Below, piece after piece: positions 1 through 8,757 of a stretch of DNA of 64,000 bases; position 1 is the first letter of the stretch; each line of letters begins with the position of its first letter. A program made the position numbers and the translations under genes. This DNA comes from Spirosoma lacussanchae (GTDB taxonomy: Bacteria > Bacteroidota > Bacteroidia > Cytophagales > Spirosomataceae), in NCBI RefSeq assembly GCF_005870035.1, contig NZ_SWJG01000001.1, positions 1,041,639 to 1,105,638 of the forward strand. Direction: 5' to 3'. Under the pieces are notes generated by a model. That model was not told the DNA's origin, made no database searches, and saw only the letters and a list, made by a program, of their open reading frames with translations.

Positions 1-21
1 CTTTACCAGCGTCGGCAGTAG

Positions 22-150
22 GGCTTTCTGGGCTGTACAGACAGTAGGCTATCGGCGGTTATCGTCTTTCTGCCCTACAGGCTCTTTAAACCTGGTTTCG
101 GTGCCGTCGTGTTCGCACTGATCCTATTCGTGAGCCTGTCCTACACGTAG
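22..150 (+). pseudogene. C-terminal tail of an unidentified membrane protein, possibly frameshifted
   Basis: An open stretch ends at a TAG at 148-150 and codes for a hydrophobic tail (ending VVFALILFVSLSYT) typical of a last transmembrane helix. The same frame has a stop at 19-21. Frame 2 just upstream also reads like protein (FWAVQTVGYRRLS), and a one-base shift near position 55 would join the two. This may be the end of a broken gene entering from the left, or chance. No family was recognised. Confidence 0.25.
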
Positions 151-165
151 TTAACCCCACTCGTT

Positions 166-1071
166 ATGATGCCATTGCGTACACTCTTGCTCGCTGGTCT
201 GCTTTTCGTTACATCAGGCCTGGCCTTTGCCCAGACTAACCCCAACCGTCAGGACTGGGAGCCGCTCTTTAACGGAAAAGACCTGACCGGCTGGGATATC
301 AAGATCACGGGCCAGCCCCTGAATGATAATTACAAGAATACATTCCGGGTCGAGAATGGTATTATGCGGCTGGCCTATGATCAGTATACCAGCTTCGATG
401 GTAAATACGGGCACCTGTACTACAAGAAACCCTACTCGCACTATAGAGTGCGGTTCACGTACCGGTTTGTTGGTCAGCAAACCAAAGGCGGAGCGGCCTG
501 GAATGTGCGCAACAGTGGAGTCATGCTCCATTCGCAGTCGGCTGCGAGTCTGTCGCTGGGCCAGGATTTTCCGGTGTCGCTCGAGTTGCAGCTGCTGGGC
601 GGGCTGGGGAAGGGGCCGCGCCACACCGCTAACCTCTGCACCCCCGGCACAGAGGTCTACATGGATGGCAAGCTGAACCCCGCCCACTGCATCGATTCGG
701 ACTCAAAAACCTACGACGGCGACCAGTGGGTAACGGCCGAAGCCATCGTGCTGGGCGATTCGGTCATTCATCATCTGGTAGATGGCGATACGGTGCTGAC
801 CTACCAGCGGCCCCGGGTAAGCAGCTATTTCATCAGCGACGAGTATGACTGGAAAGCGGCCGGAATTCAGAATGTCGATTACTGGGCCAGCCGGGCTAAC
901 AAACCACTCGGTGAAGGCTACATTGCGCTGCAGGCCGAGAGCCACCCGATCGATTTCCGCTCGGTCGAGATTCTCGAACTCAAAGGCTGTACCGACCGTA
1001 AGGCGCTGAACTACAAATCCTACTACGTAAAGTCCGACAATACCCGATGCCAGTACGGACGCAAGAAATGA
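166..1071 (+). CDS. Secreted DUF1080 (3-keto-disaccharide hydrolase-type) protein
   Basis: The 301-aa product starts with a signal peptide (residues 1-22, hydrophobic core LLLAGLLFVTSGLAFA, cleavage before Q23). It then has the DUF1080 signature WEPLFNGKDLTGW near residue 31, a concanavalin-like beta-sandwich family. Characterised members cleave 3-keto-glycosides; the substrate here is unknown. The C-terminus (about 274-297) carries a cysteine motif, GCTDRKALNY then CQY, found at the ends of many extracellular Bacteroidota proteins. Either of two adjacent ATG codons could start it. The DUF1624 gene begins one base after its stop, so the two are probably cotranscribed. Family is firm; enzymatic role is inferred. 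Confidence 0.85.
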   Translation: MMPLRTLLLAGLLFVTSGLAFAQTNPNRQDWEPLFNGKDLTGWDIKITGQPLNDNYKNTFRVENGIMRLAYDQYTSFDGKYGHLYYKKPYSHYRVRFTYRFVGQQTKGGAAWNVRNSGVMLHSQSAASLSLGQDFPVSLELQLLGGLGKGPRHTANLCTPGTEVYMDGKLNPAHCIDSDSKTYDGDQWVTAEAIVLGDSVIHHLVDGDTVLTYQRPRVSSYFISDEYDWKAAGIQNVDYWASRANKPLGEGYIALQAESHPIDFRSVEILELKGCTDRKALNYKSYYVKSDNTRCQYGRKK

Positions 1072-1072
1072 C

Positions 1073-2227
1073 ATGAACCGGATTACGACAATCGACGTAA
1101 CGCGGGGATTGGTCATGGTCATCATGGCCCTCGATCACGTCCGCGACCTGCTCCACACACCCGCCCTGACGCAGAACCCGACCGATCTGGCCACGACAAC
1201 CCCTGCCATTTTTCTGACCCGCTGGATTACCCACCTCTGCGCCCCGACCTTCGTATTTCTGTCGGGGGTGTCGGCTTATCTGTCGTTACAAAAGCGCAAC
1301 TCGCCCGAAGCCCGGCGGTTTCTGCTGAAACGGGGGCTGGTGCTGATCGTGCTGGAGCTGACCGTTATCAACTTCGCGTTCTGGTTCGATATTCAGTTCA
1401 GGAGCCTTATGCTACAGGTCATTTTTGCCATTGGGGGCGGGCTGATGGTACTGTCGCTGCTGGCGAAGTTATCCGTTCGGTGGATAGCTGGTATCGGGTT
1501 CGGTATTGTCCTGCTGCATAACCTGCTGCCGTTTGCGCCGTTTGCTAATCCGGTGGGGAGTTTCGTATGGTCGCTGCTGTTCCGAACCAACGTGTTTGTG
1601 GTAAGCCCGGAACTGACAGTGCTGGTGGGTTATCCGCTGGTGCCCTGGCTGGGTATTATGCTGCTGGGGTTCGCAGCCGGGCGGTTGTTCGAGCAGCCGA
1701 TTACCAGTCGCCGACGGCTGCTGTGGCAACTGGGCCTGGGGGCGCTGGCGGTTTTTCTGGTGCTTCGATTGCTGAACCTCTATGGCGATCCGGCACCCTG
1801 GTCGGTGCAGAAGAGTGGTTTACTAACGGTGCTTTCGTTCCTGAACGTGAGCAAATATCCGCCTTCGTTGCTCTACACGGCCGTAACCATCGGACTGGCA
1901 CTGCTGATTCTGGCTGCTGCCGACGGAGCCGACAACGGCTTGACCCGCCTGCTACGCGTATATGGCCAGGTACCTATGTTCTACTACCTCATCCACTGGT
2001 ACCTCGTTCACCTGTCTATGCTGGCGATGTCGTTTGCGCAGGGCTACTCCTGGGCCGATGTGCCTTCGGGGCCGCTCAACTTTGGTCGGCCCGAAGGAGC
2101 GGGTATATCGCTGGGGGGCGTTTATGGGGTCTGGCTTGCGCTGGTGGCTGTTCTGTATCCGCTCTGCCGTTGGTATGGTCGCTACAAAGCCGCCCACCCC
2201 GAGGTGACCTGGCTGCGGTATCTATAA
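1073..2227 (+). CDS. DUF1624 / heparan-alpha-glucosaminide N-acetyltransferase-like membrane protein
   Basis: The 384-aa polytopic inner-membrane protein has about ten hydrophobic segments. It opens with RITTIDVTRGLVMVIMALDH, the diagnostic start of the DUF1624/HGSNAT catalytic family: an Asp in the first helix, then DH near residue 23. Relatives move acetyl groups across the membrane onto sugars. The acceptor here cannot be told. It is translationally close to the preceding DUF1080 gene (one base between stop and start) and ends five bases before a convergent DUF1080 gene. The DUF1080 neighbours hint at glycan or glycoside processing, but that is inference. Confidence 0.8.
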   Translation: MNRITTIDVTRGLVMVIMALDHVRDLLHTPALTQNPTDLATTTPAIFLTRWITHLCAPTFVFLSGVSAYLSLQKRNSPEARRFLLKRGLVLIVLELTVINFAFWFDIQFRSLMLQVIFAIGGGLMVLSLLAKLSVRWIAGIGFGIVLLHNLLPFAPFANPVGSFVWSLLFRTNVFVVSPELTVLVGYPLVPWLGIMLLGFAAGRLFEQPITSRRRLLWQLGLGALAVFLVLRLLNLYGDPAPWSVQKSGLLTVLSFLNVSKYPPSLLYTAVTIGLALLILAAADGADNGLTRLLRVYGQVPMFYYLIHWYLVHLSMLAMSFAQGYSWADVPSGPLNFGRPEGAGISLGGVYGVWLALVAVLYPLCRWYGRYKAAHPEVTWLRYL

Positions 2228-2232
2228 GGATG

Positions 2233-2952
2233 CTATAGACGACGGAACTTGACGTTGCGGAACCAGACGGGGCTGCCCCAGTCCTGCAAACCAATTCGGC
2301 CAATGTATTGCCCTTTGCCGATGGGGGCGTCTTTGAGCTTACTGGCGGCCACCCGTTGTTTCCATTCGGGGCTGTTGAGGGTGTACTCGTGGATGGTAAA
2401 CCCGTTCAGTGATACGGTCAGCGTGTTCTTTCTCATGACAAAATGCACCTGATTCCACGAGCCGACTGGGTTGACCTCACGAACGCGGGCGTTGGCTACG
2501 CTGAAAAAGTCGCCCGCCCGGTGTTTATTTTCATCGGCTCCTTCGTAAATGGCGTTGTCGAGGACCTGAAGCTCAAGCCCCGTATCGTATACGTTCTTGT
2601 GGGCGGGGGATTCCTGCACGAAAAAGAAAATACCGCTGTTGGTCAGCCGTTCTACTTTCCAGTCGGCCTTGAACTCAAAATCGCCGGTAAACGAGGCATC
2701 CGTAACCAGGTCGCCCCCGTTAGCGGCTTTGTTGCCGATTCGGTTCGGCACGTACAGGTGAAGCGCCCCCTGCTCCACGCGCCAGGCCGAACCAACCCCT
2801 TTACCACCGTAGGTATGCCAGCCGTTGGTGTTCTGGCCGTTGAACAGGAGGGTCCAGCCCTCTTTCTTTTCCTGTGAGGTTAGGGTATTCTGAGCCTGCG
2901 TCAGGCTGGCAGTCAGAATGAGTAGGGCAGACAAAATAAACCGGAAGCGCAT
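2233..2952 (-). CDS. Secreted DUF1080 protein (second copy)
   Basis: The 239-aa product starts at the ATG at 2952 because a signal peptide follows directly (MRFRFILSALLILTASLTQAQ). Starts further upstream add a non-signal-like leader and run into a terminator hairpin. The domain begins EGWTLLFNGQNTNGWHTYGG and covers the rest of the protein, ending with the typical VWFRNVKFRRL strand. It is shorter than the DUF1080 protein at 166-1071 and lacks its C-terminal Cys motif. Probable 3-keto-glycoside hydrolase of the periplasm or outer surface; substrate unknown. It appears monocistronic. Confidence 0.85.
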   Translation of the reverse strand: MRFRFILSALLILTASLTQAQNTLTSQEKKEGWTLLFNGQNTNGWHTYGGKGVGSAWRVEQGALHLYVPNRIGNKAANGGDLVTDASFTGDFEFKADWKVERLTNSGIFFFVQESPAHKNVYDTGLELQVLDNAIYEGADENKHRAGDFFSVANARVREVNPVGSWNQVHFVMRKNTLTVSLNGFTIHEYTLNSPEWKQRVAASKLKDAPIGKGQYIGRIGLQDWGSPVWFRNVKFRRL

Positions 2953-3015
2953 GGGCTGTATGAAAACGTGTTTGTTGTAAAAGACGGGCCGAAGTCGTTC
3001 GCTACTGTACGGCCT

Positions 3016-3052
3016 AAAACAAGCGTGCCCCGTTCCTGAACGGGGCACGCTT
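3016..3052 (-). terminator. Rho-independent terminator of the FAS1 gene
   Basis: Perfect 12-bp inverted repeat (AAGCGTGCCCCG and its complement) with an 8-base loop, followed on the minus strand by GTTTT. It lies 23 bases beyond the FAS1 stop codon. Confidence 0.8.
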
Positions 3053-3074
3053 AACTACCTCCTGTCTGCGGTCA

Positions 3075-4169
3075 CTACTGGAACAGCAGGATGCGGTCAA
3101 TGACGTGAATAACGGCGTTGTTGGCCACTACGTCAGCCTGGGTGATGTTGGCTGCGCTGGTGCCATTGCCTTTACCCAAAACGGTTACTTTGCCATTGGC
3201 TACGTTGAACCGCACACTCGATCCCTGTGCCGTTACCACATCAGCCCCGTTTTGGAACGTCTGCGCAAAGGCCCGGTAGTTCAGCGTGTGATAGGCCAGC
3301 AGATCGGCCAGTTTTTTCGGGTCTTCTTTCTCGATGGCCGCCACGTTGGCATAGCCCGCTGCGTTGAAGGCCGCGTTGTTGGGGGCGAAAACGGTTACGC
3401 CATTCTGCGTGCTGTTGCTCAGAATGTTCTGAATGCTGGTACCGGCCCGGTTGGCGGCAGCTACGAACAGCGACAGATCATTATTGGCTTTTACTACATC
3501 GGCTGCGTTGATCGTTGGCGGCATCAGCACCTTGTTGATGATATGAATCGTGCTGCCCGTTGTCGGAATATCGCCCTGGGTAACCTTTGCCCCGTTGATG
3601 CTGACGTCGCTGTTGCTAACCTTGTAGACCGACACCTGCGTATTGGGCAAGGTGGTCTGATACGAGGTATTCACCCGCGTCGGGATGGACGACAGGTCGA
3701 TCAGCGACCCGATGACGTGGTATTGCAGAATCCGCTTCAGGTCAGCCGCCGGCGCAGCGCTTACTGCGGCCACACTGGCGTACCCAGCCGCCCGGAAGGC
3801 GTCGTCGGAGGGGGCGAAAATGGTCAGTGCGCCTTTGTTCACATCCGCAACCAGACCCGCCTGCGCGATGGCAGCCGTCAGGAATGTCAGATTATCTTTT
3901 TGCTTGATGTAATCATACGAGGCCACAACGGTCTGGTTCGAGCCGGGGGTTGTTGTGCCTGAACCCGGCGTGGTCGATGTGCCGGAGCCGGGTGTCGTGG
4001 CCGTGCCGGTGCCGGGCGTAGTCGCGGTGCCCGAACCCGGATTGGTCGTCGTAGGTGGAACCGGTTGCGGATCGGGGCTATTGGTACAGCTGCTCAGAAA
4101 GGCAACCGAACTCAGCAGGCAGGCCGCTGCCACTGATCGGAATGTGTTGAAATTGAGATGAATGGTCAT
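3075..4169 (-). CDS. Fasciclin (FAS1) lipoprotein with two FAS1 domains
   Basis: The 364-aa protein starts at the ATG at 4169, which places a lipoprotein signal at residues 1-28 (lipobox LSSC, lipidated Cys28). A low-complexity linker of about 45 residues follows, built from near-repeats of GSGTxTTPG and repetitive in the DNA at about 3945-4060. Two FAS1 domains occupy roughly residues 95-225 and 230-364. Each has the family's H1 (LTIFAPSDDAF, VTVFAPNNAAF) and H2 (ILQYHV, LLAYHTL) motifs and ends in an I-H-x-I-x-x-(I/V)-L strand. FAS1 domains mediate adhesion; a surface or periplasmic anchor role is likely. The linker length may vary between strains. It is a paralogue of the gene at 34750-35724. 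Confidence 0.9.
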   Translation of the reverse strand: MTIHLNFNTFRSVAAACLLSSVAFLSSCTNSPDPQPVPPTTTNPGSGTATTPGTGTATTPGSGTSTTPGSGTTTPGSNQTVVASYDYIKQKDNLTFLTAAIAQAGLVADVNKGALTIFAPSDDAFRAAGYASVAAVSAAPAADLKRILQYHVIGSLIDLSSIPTRVNTSYQTTLPNTQVSVYKVSNSDVSINGAKVTQGDIPTTGSTIHIINKVLMPPTINAADVVKANNDLSLFVAAANRAGTSIQNILSNSTQNGVTVFAPNNAAFNAAGYANVAAIEKEDPKKLADLLAYHTLNYRAFAQTFQNGADVVTAQGSSVRFNVANGKVTVLGKGNGTSAANITQADVVANNAVIHVIDRILLFQ

Positions 4170-4349
4170 ACGTTGAGTTGGTAAATCGTTGACTAAATAA
4201 GTAAGCAATCCTGTCGTCATTGTTGCGTAACGAGAGGTAGTTGGAAGGTTAACGGGGCACCGGGATGAGATGTTGTGTTGGAAAAGTGCTATTCGAGCGA
4301 ACGGGATTTATGTTTTGCGTACTTTCAGGGCAATGAAACGGGCTGAACC

Positions 4350-5198
4350 ATGACCAAAAAACTAGGCGTTTTTATCATCCACGGCATGGGCGATCCTGCT
4401 CCCGATTATGCCGAAACACTTATTGGTCAGTTGACAAAACGCCTGGGCGATGCGGCCCGGGAGGTCGAGTTTGAAGCGTGCTACTGGGCCCCTATTCTGC
4501 AGAAACAGCAGGACGTAACCTGGCATCGGCTTCTGCTGCGTGGTCAGCTGGATGCGCTGGCGTTTCGGCGCTGGATCGTCAGCGCACTGGGCGACCCGGT
4601 GAGTTACCTGTCTGGTTTTTTCAAGGATGGCAAACCGGTGTATGGGCAGATTCATGAATGCATGCGGACCAGTCTGGAGCAGCTCTCGGCCCGGCTAGGC
4701 GAGGGACAACCTCGGCCCCTAATGATCCTGGCCCACTCGCTGGGCAGCGTAATCGCCAGTAATTACATCTGGGACCAGCATTACAACAAAAACGAGGAGG
4801 ATGTTGGTCTGGGCAAAACGCCCTTCGAGCGGACCGAAACGCTCACGTCGTTTATCACGTTCGGCTCCAATATTCCGCTCTTTCTGCCGCCTTCGCCCCC
4901 CATCAAATGCATTCCGTTTCCGCACCAGAACCTACCGGCTTCCCTGAAAGCCGAAGCCCGCTGGCAGAACGTGTTCGATCCGGACGATGTGCTTGGGTAT
5001 CCGCTGGCCGACATCTGGGACGATACGCAGGGCACCCGCATCGACGACATTCCGATCAATGCCGGTATGTGGCCCCTGTCAGAAACGCCCCTGTCGCACA
5101 CGGCCTACCTGCGCGACGATTCTTTTCTCGATCTGGTCGAAGAACGCATGCGGGCCCTGCTGAAGCTGACACCATGGCCGGAAGACACAACTTCGTAA
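4350..5198 (+). CDS. Alpha/beta-hydrolase fold protein, putative lipase/esterase
   Basis: The 282-aa cytoplasmic protein has no signal peptide. The N-terminus reads GVFIIHGMGDPAPDY (strand plus oxyanion HG at 11-12). The nucleophile elbow is AHSLGS with Ser130, the expected [GA]-x-S-x-G. A C-terminal Asp/His pair is plausible (DDVLGYPLAD; LSHTAYLRDD near 257-266), which would complete a triad. The natural substrate is not evident. It stands alone between the divergent FAS1 gene and a convergent sugar dehydrogenase, separated from the latter by a two-way terminator. Confidence 0.7.
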   Translation: MTKKLGVFIIHGMGDPAPDYAETLIGQLTKRLGDAAREVEFEACYWAPILQKQQDVTWHRLLLRGQLDALAFRRWIVSALGDPVSYLSGFFKDGKPVYGQIHECMRTSLEQLSARLGEGQPRPLMILAHSLGSVIASNYIWDQHYNKNEEDVGLGKTPFERTETLTSFITFGSNIPLFLPPSPPIKCIPFPHQNLPASLKAEARWQNVFDPDDVLGYPLADIWDDTQGTRIDDIPINAGMWPLSETPLSHTAYLRDDSFLDLVEERMRALLKLTPWPEDTTS

Positions 5199-5201
5199 AA
5201 T

Positions 5202-5240
5202 ACAAAAACGCCCGGCAGCAGCGCTGTCGGGCGTTTTTGT
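5202..5240. terminator. Bidirectional terminator between convergent genes
   Basis: Hairpin with arms ACAAAAACGCCCGRCAGC and its complement (one mismatch, 3-base loop). It is flanked by A5 on the left and T5 on the right, so it can stop transcription from both the hydrolase and the sugar dehydrogenase genes. Confidence 0.85.
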
Positions 5241-5255
5241 CGGGTTGTGAGCCGC

Positions 5256-6656
5256 TTACTGGGTAACGGGCAGCAGCCGGAATACGTAGCCCGGATCTTC
5301 GACCGATACGTAGAGGTAGCCGTCGGGGCCCATGGTCACGTTGCGCAGCCGGCCAATGTTTTTCAGAATATTTTCCTGGCTGACAATTTTGTCGCCGTTC
5401 ATGACGCACCGGTTCAGGTACTGGAACCGCAGCGACCCCACCATCAGGTTGTTTTTCCAGCCCGGGTATCTGGAACTGGTTACGAAAGCCATGCCGCTGG
5501 GACCGATGGAGGGCAACCAGTAGGTAAGCGGCTGCTCCATGCCTTCTTTGGCCGTCAGGTTGGTGATCGGTTTACCGTCGTAGTTGATGCCGTAGCAGAT
5601 GACAGGCCAGCCGTAGTTGGCCGATTTTTTGACGATGTTGATCTCATCGCCCCCGCGCGGCCCGTGTTCGTGGGTCCAGATGGCACCCGTGGCCGGGTTC
5701 AGGGCCATACCCTGCGGATTGCGGTGACCATACGAATAAATAGACGGGTGCGCGCTCTTGTTGGCTACGAAGGGGTTATCGGCCGGAATGCGGCCATCGT
5801 CGTGCAGGCGGTGCACCTTTCCCGCGTCGCGGTCCAGCGATTGCGGGTTTTGCTGCTCGCTGCCCCGGTCGCCAACCGTAATGTACAGAAACCCTTTCTT
5901 GTCAAATTCCAGCCGTGAGCCGTAGTGGTGGCGGGTTTTGGCGTAGGGGAGCGCTTCAAAAATTACCTTCTGATCGGTCAGGGTGTTGCCGGTCAGTTTG
6001 GCGCGCATCACGGCCGTGGTTGAAAGTTTGTCGCTGCCTTCCTGCTTCACCGCCGAATACGACAGGTAGATCAGCTGATTCTTCGCAAAGTCGGGGTGCA
6101 GTTCTACGTCGAGCAGGCCGCCCTGTCCTTCGGCCAGTACGGTTGGGCCGCCGGTTAGTTTGGTTTTCTGACTGCCTTTTTCGACCCGGTACAGATCGCC
6201 CGTACGGTCGGTCACCAGCATGCTGCCATCGGGCAGGAAGGCCAGACCCCAGGGCGACTTGAACCCACTCGCCACCGTGTCGAGCTTGACCGTCATGCCT
6301 TCCGAGGTAAATACGTTGGAGGATGGTTTGTTGGCAAACTTGTACTGATCCACGTTCTTCAGGCTCGTCAGAATCAGATCGGCCATTTCGTCGATTTCCT
6401 TATCGGTCAGCACGCCTTTCCAGGCCGGCATGCCCAGGTCGGGGTAACCGCCGGTTATGCTTTTGACCAGATCGCTTTTTTCTTTCCCGTGTTTCCACTG
6501 GCGATCAACAAAGGCTTCTACCTTTTCGCCGTGGCAGGAGGAGCAATAGGTTTCGTAGTTTTCGCGCGCCGTTTTTGCCGCCGGCTTTCGGTCGATCAGA
6601 AAACTGCTGAGGCAAAATACGGCCACAAAGGCGCTGCCAATCGTGTAGCGTAGCAT
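5256..6656 (-). CDS. Cytochrome c / PQQ-type glucose-sorbosone dehydrogenase fusion
   Basis: The 466-aa exported protein has an N-terminal hydrophobic segment (residues 3-20) and a small cytochrome c domain with haem motif C38-S-S-C41-H42 and probable axial Met76 (DLGMPAWKG). From about residue 120 it has a six-bladed GSDH propeller (GFKSPWGLAFLPDGSMLVTD, later THEHGPRGGDEINIV). Relatives oxidise sugars with PQQ and pass electrons to the haem; here donor and acceptor are in one chain. Location is the periplasm. It is monocistronic. Fold and haem site are clear; PQQ use and substrate are inferred from the family. Confidence 0.85.
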   Translation of the reverse strand: MLRYTIGSAFVAVFCLSSFLIDRKPAAKTARENYETYCSSCHGEKVEAFVDRQWKHGKEKSDLVKSITGGYPDLGMPAWKGVLTDKEIDEMADLILTSLKNVDQYKFANKPSSNVFTSEGMTVKLDTVASGFKSPWGLAFLPDGSMLVTDRTGDLYRVEKGSQKTKLTGGPTVLAEGQGGLLDVELHPDFAKNQLIYLSYSAVKQEGSDKLSTTAVMRAKLTGNTLTDQKVIFEALPYAKTRHHYGSRLEFDKKGFLYITVGDRGSEQQNPQSLDRDAGKVHRLHDDGRIPADNPFVANKSAHPSIYSYGHRNPQGMALNPATGAIWTHEHGPRGGDEINIVKKSANYGWPVICYGINYDGKPITNLTAKEGMEQPLTYWLPSIGPSGMAFVTSSRYPGWKNNLMVGSLRFQYLNRCVMNGDKIVSQENILKNIGRLRNVTMGPDGYLYVSVEDPGYVFRLLPVTQ

Positions 6657-6732
6657 AGGGGGGATGGGACTTGTTTTACGAATGAAGCGGGAGAACTGAC
6701 TTTTTTACTATTGATGGGCTATGGGTAAACGG

Positions 6733-8505
6733 CTAGACAGCTACCAGCTCTTTGCGTTCGCCAATCTGCTGCCGCCACATGGCATAATAGAGACCTTTCA
6801 GCGCCAGCAACTCGTCGTGACGGCCCTGTTCAGCCACCCGCCCCTGTTCGAGCACAAAAATACGATCGGCGTGCAGAATCGTGCTCAGCCGGTGTGCAAT
6901 CAGGATGGTAATGTGCCGGTGCGAACCCGACAACTCACGAACCGTTCGGCCAATCTCTTCTTCGGTCAGCGAGTCGAGCGCCGAGGTAGCCTCGTCAAAG
7001 ACCAGCAGGGTCGGTTTGCGCAGCAGCGCGCGGGCAATACTGAGCCGTTGTTTCTCGCCCCCGGAGACCTTTACGCCCCCTTCGCCAATAACCGTATCGA
7101 GGCCCTGCGGGGCGCGGGCCAGCAGCGAATCGGCCGCGGCCTGCCGGAGCGCCATCAGACATTCTTCGTCGGTGGCGTTGGGGGCCACAAAGCGCAGGTT
7201 TTCGCGGATGGTGCCGGCAAAAAGCTGCGTATCCTGCGTAACGAACCCGATCTGCTCACGTAACTCGTCGAGGTCGACGGCCGAGCCGGGTATGTTGTTG
7301 TAGAGAATCTGGCCGCTCATGGGCGTATAGAGGCCCACCAGCAACTTGACCAGCGTGGTTTTGCCCGAGCCGCTCGGCCCTACGAAGGCAATGGTTTCGC
7401 CCAGCCGGACATCGAACGAAATACCATCGAGGGCCGGAACGCTGGCCGACAGGTGTTTGAAACGGACCGCATCGAAAGCCAGCGTCTGGAGATCCCTGAC
7501 GGGCTGCGGCAGGGCGGGTTTAACGTCGCGCGGGGTGTCGAGAATCTGCTGGAAGTTAGCCAGCGACGCTTCCGTTTCGCGGTATATATTGATGATATTG
7601 CCCAATTCCTGGAGCGGTCCGAAAATGGCGAACGAATAGATGAACAGCGAGAAAAACTCACCCACCGTAATGCGCCCCTGCACGACCAGAAACAACATCA
7701 GCAGCATGATGGCATTGCGAAGCAGGTTCACAAAAGTGCCCTGAACGAACGACAAAGACCGGATGTAGCGCACTTTCTTCAGCTCGAGTTTCAGAATTTT
7801 CTCGGTTGTGGCGTTCAGTCGTTCGGTTTCCTGCTGGGCCAGGCCGAGGCTTTTGACCAGCTCAATGTTGCGCAGGCTCTCGGTGGTCGATCCGGCCAGG
7901 GCCGTGGTTTCGGCAACGATCGTTTTCTGAACGTTCTTGATTTTTTTGCTGAGCAGCGAGCTCACGAACCCCAGCAGCGGAATGGTCAGAAAATAAGCCG
8001 GTGCAATGGGCCAGTATACGGTGGTGGCGTACCACATCACAAACACGATACCCACTACGGACGTGAACAGAACGTTGACGAACGACTGAATCAGCTTCTC
8101 GACATCGGACCGTACTTTCTGCAACTTGCCGAGCGTCTCGCCCGAGCGCTGGTCTTCGAAGACCTGGTAGGGTAGTTCGAGGGAGTGGCGAAGGCCGTCG
8201 GTATAGAGTCTGGCGCCCAGCCGCTGGGTAATTACGTTGACGTAATAGTCCTGAAAATTTTTGGCGATTCGGCTCACCATGGCTACGCCCAGGGCCTGGA
8301 GGATCAGAAGCCCCGCTCCGTTCTGCAAAAATTCCCAGAAGTTAATGTCGCGCAGGGTGCCGCCGGGCTTAACAACGTACTGATCGATGATTTTGCGAAA
8401 GATATACGGGTCGAGGAGCGAAAAAATCTGGTTGATAGCGGCCAGCAGCAGCGCCAGGATCAGCAGGCCCCAGTAACGGCGCAAATAACTGTAAAGTAGT
8501 TTCAT
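6733..8505 (-). CDS. ABC transporter, fused permease and ATPase (MsbA/MdlB-type exporter)
   Basis: The 590-aa half-transporter has a six-helix transmembrane domain (about residues 1-320) and an ATPase domain (345-580). Walker A is GPSGSGKTT (376-384), the Q-loop VTQDTQ is near 422, the signature is SGGEK (481-485), Walker B is LLVFDEATSALD with D504/E505, and the H-loop is in IAHRLSTI. It should act as a homodimer in the inner membrane, exporting lipid, drug or peptide. The substrate cannot be told from sequence. No partner half-transporter is adjacent. Confidence 0.9.
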   Translation of the reverse strand: MKLLYSYLRRYWGLLILALLLAAINQIFSLLDPYIFRKIIDQYVVKPGGTLRDINFWEFLQNGAGLLILQALGVAMVSRIAKNFQDYYVNVITQRLGARLYTDGLRHSLELPYQVFEDQRSGETLGKLQKVRSDVEKLIQSFVNVLFTSVVGIVFVMWYATTVYWPIAPAYFLTIPLLGFVSSLLSKKIKNVQKTIVAETTALAGSTTESLRNIELVKSLGLAQQETERLNATTEKILKLELKKVRYIRSLSFVQGTFVNLLRNAIMLLMLFLVVQGRITVGEFFSLFIYSFAIFGPLQELGNIINIYRETEASLANFQQILDTPRDVKPALPQPVRDLQTLAFDAVRFKHLSASVPALDGISFDVRLGETIAFVGPSGSGKTTLVKLLVGLYTPMSGQILYNNIPGSAVDLDELREQIGFVTQDTQLFAGTIRENLRFVAPNATDEECLMALRQAAADSLLARAPQGLDTVIGEGGVKVSGGEKQRLSIARALLRKPTLLVFDEATSALDSLTEEEIGRTVRELSGSHRHITILIAHRLSTILHADRIFVLEQGRVAEQGRHDELLALKGLYYAMWRQQIGERKELVAV

Positions 8506-8693
8506 ACAGGAGTTAACGGCCCGGCCTGGTGGTGAGCGGACGGGATTTGTCGGTGTAACAACAGACGAGCCTAAAAGATCGCCTGAACTGAAAACGTCGT
8601 TGACAAAACCTATTGGGCGTACTCAGCCTGTTGCTGGTACGGCGCAGCCAGCGGTCCTGTATAGCCCGGTGGGCGAAAGCGGGTTTGAGGACA

Positions 8694-8736
8694 TCAAAAA
8701 AAGCCTAAACGGTCGCGAAACAGACCGTTTAGGCTT
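8694..8736 (-). terminator. Terminator of the acs operon
   Basis: Perfect 14-bp inverted repeat (AAGCCTAAACGGTC and complement) with an 8-base loop, followed on the minus strand by a run of at least seven T. It lies 22 bases after the acs stop codon and closes the long minus-strand gene run that begins near 17445. Confidence 0.9.
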
Positions 8737-8757
8737 GAGAAAGGATTCTGAAGGAAC

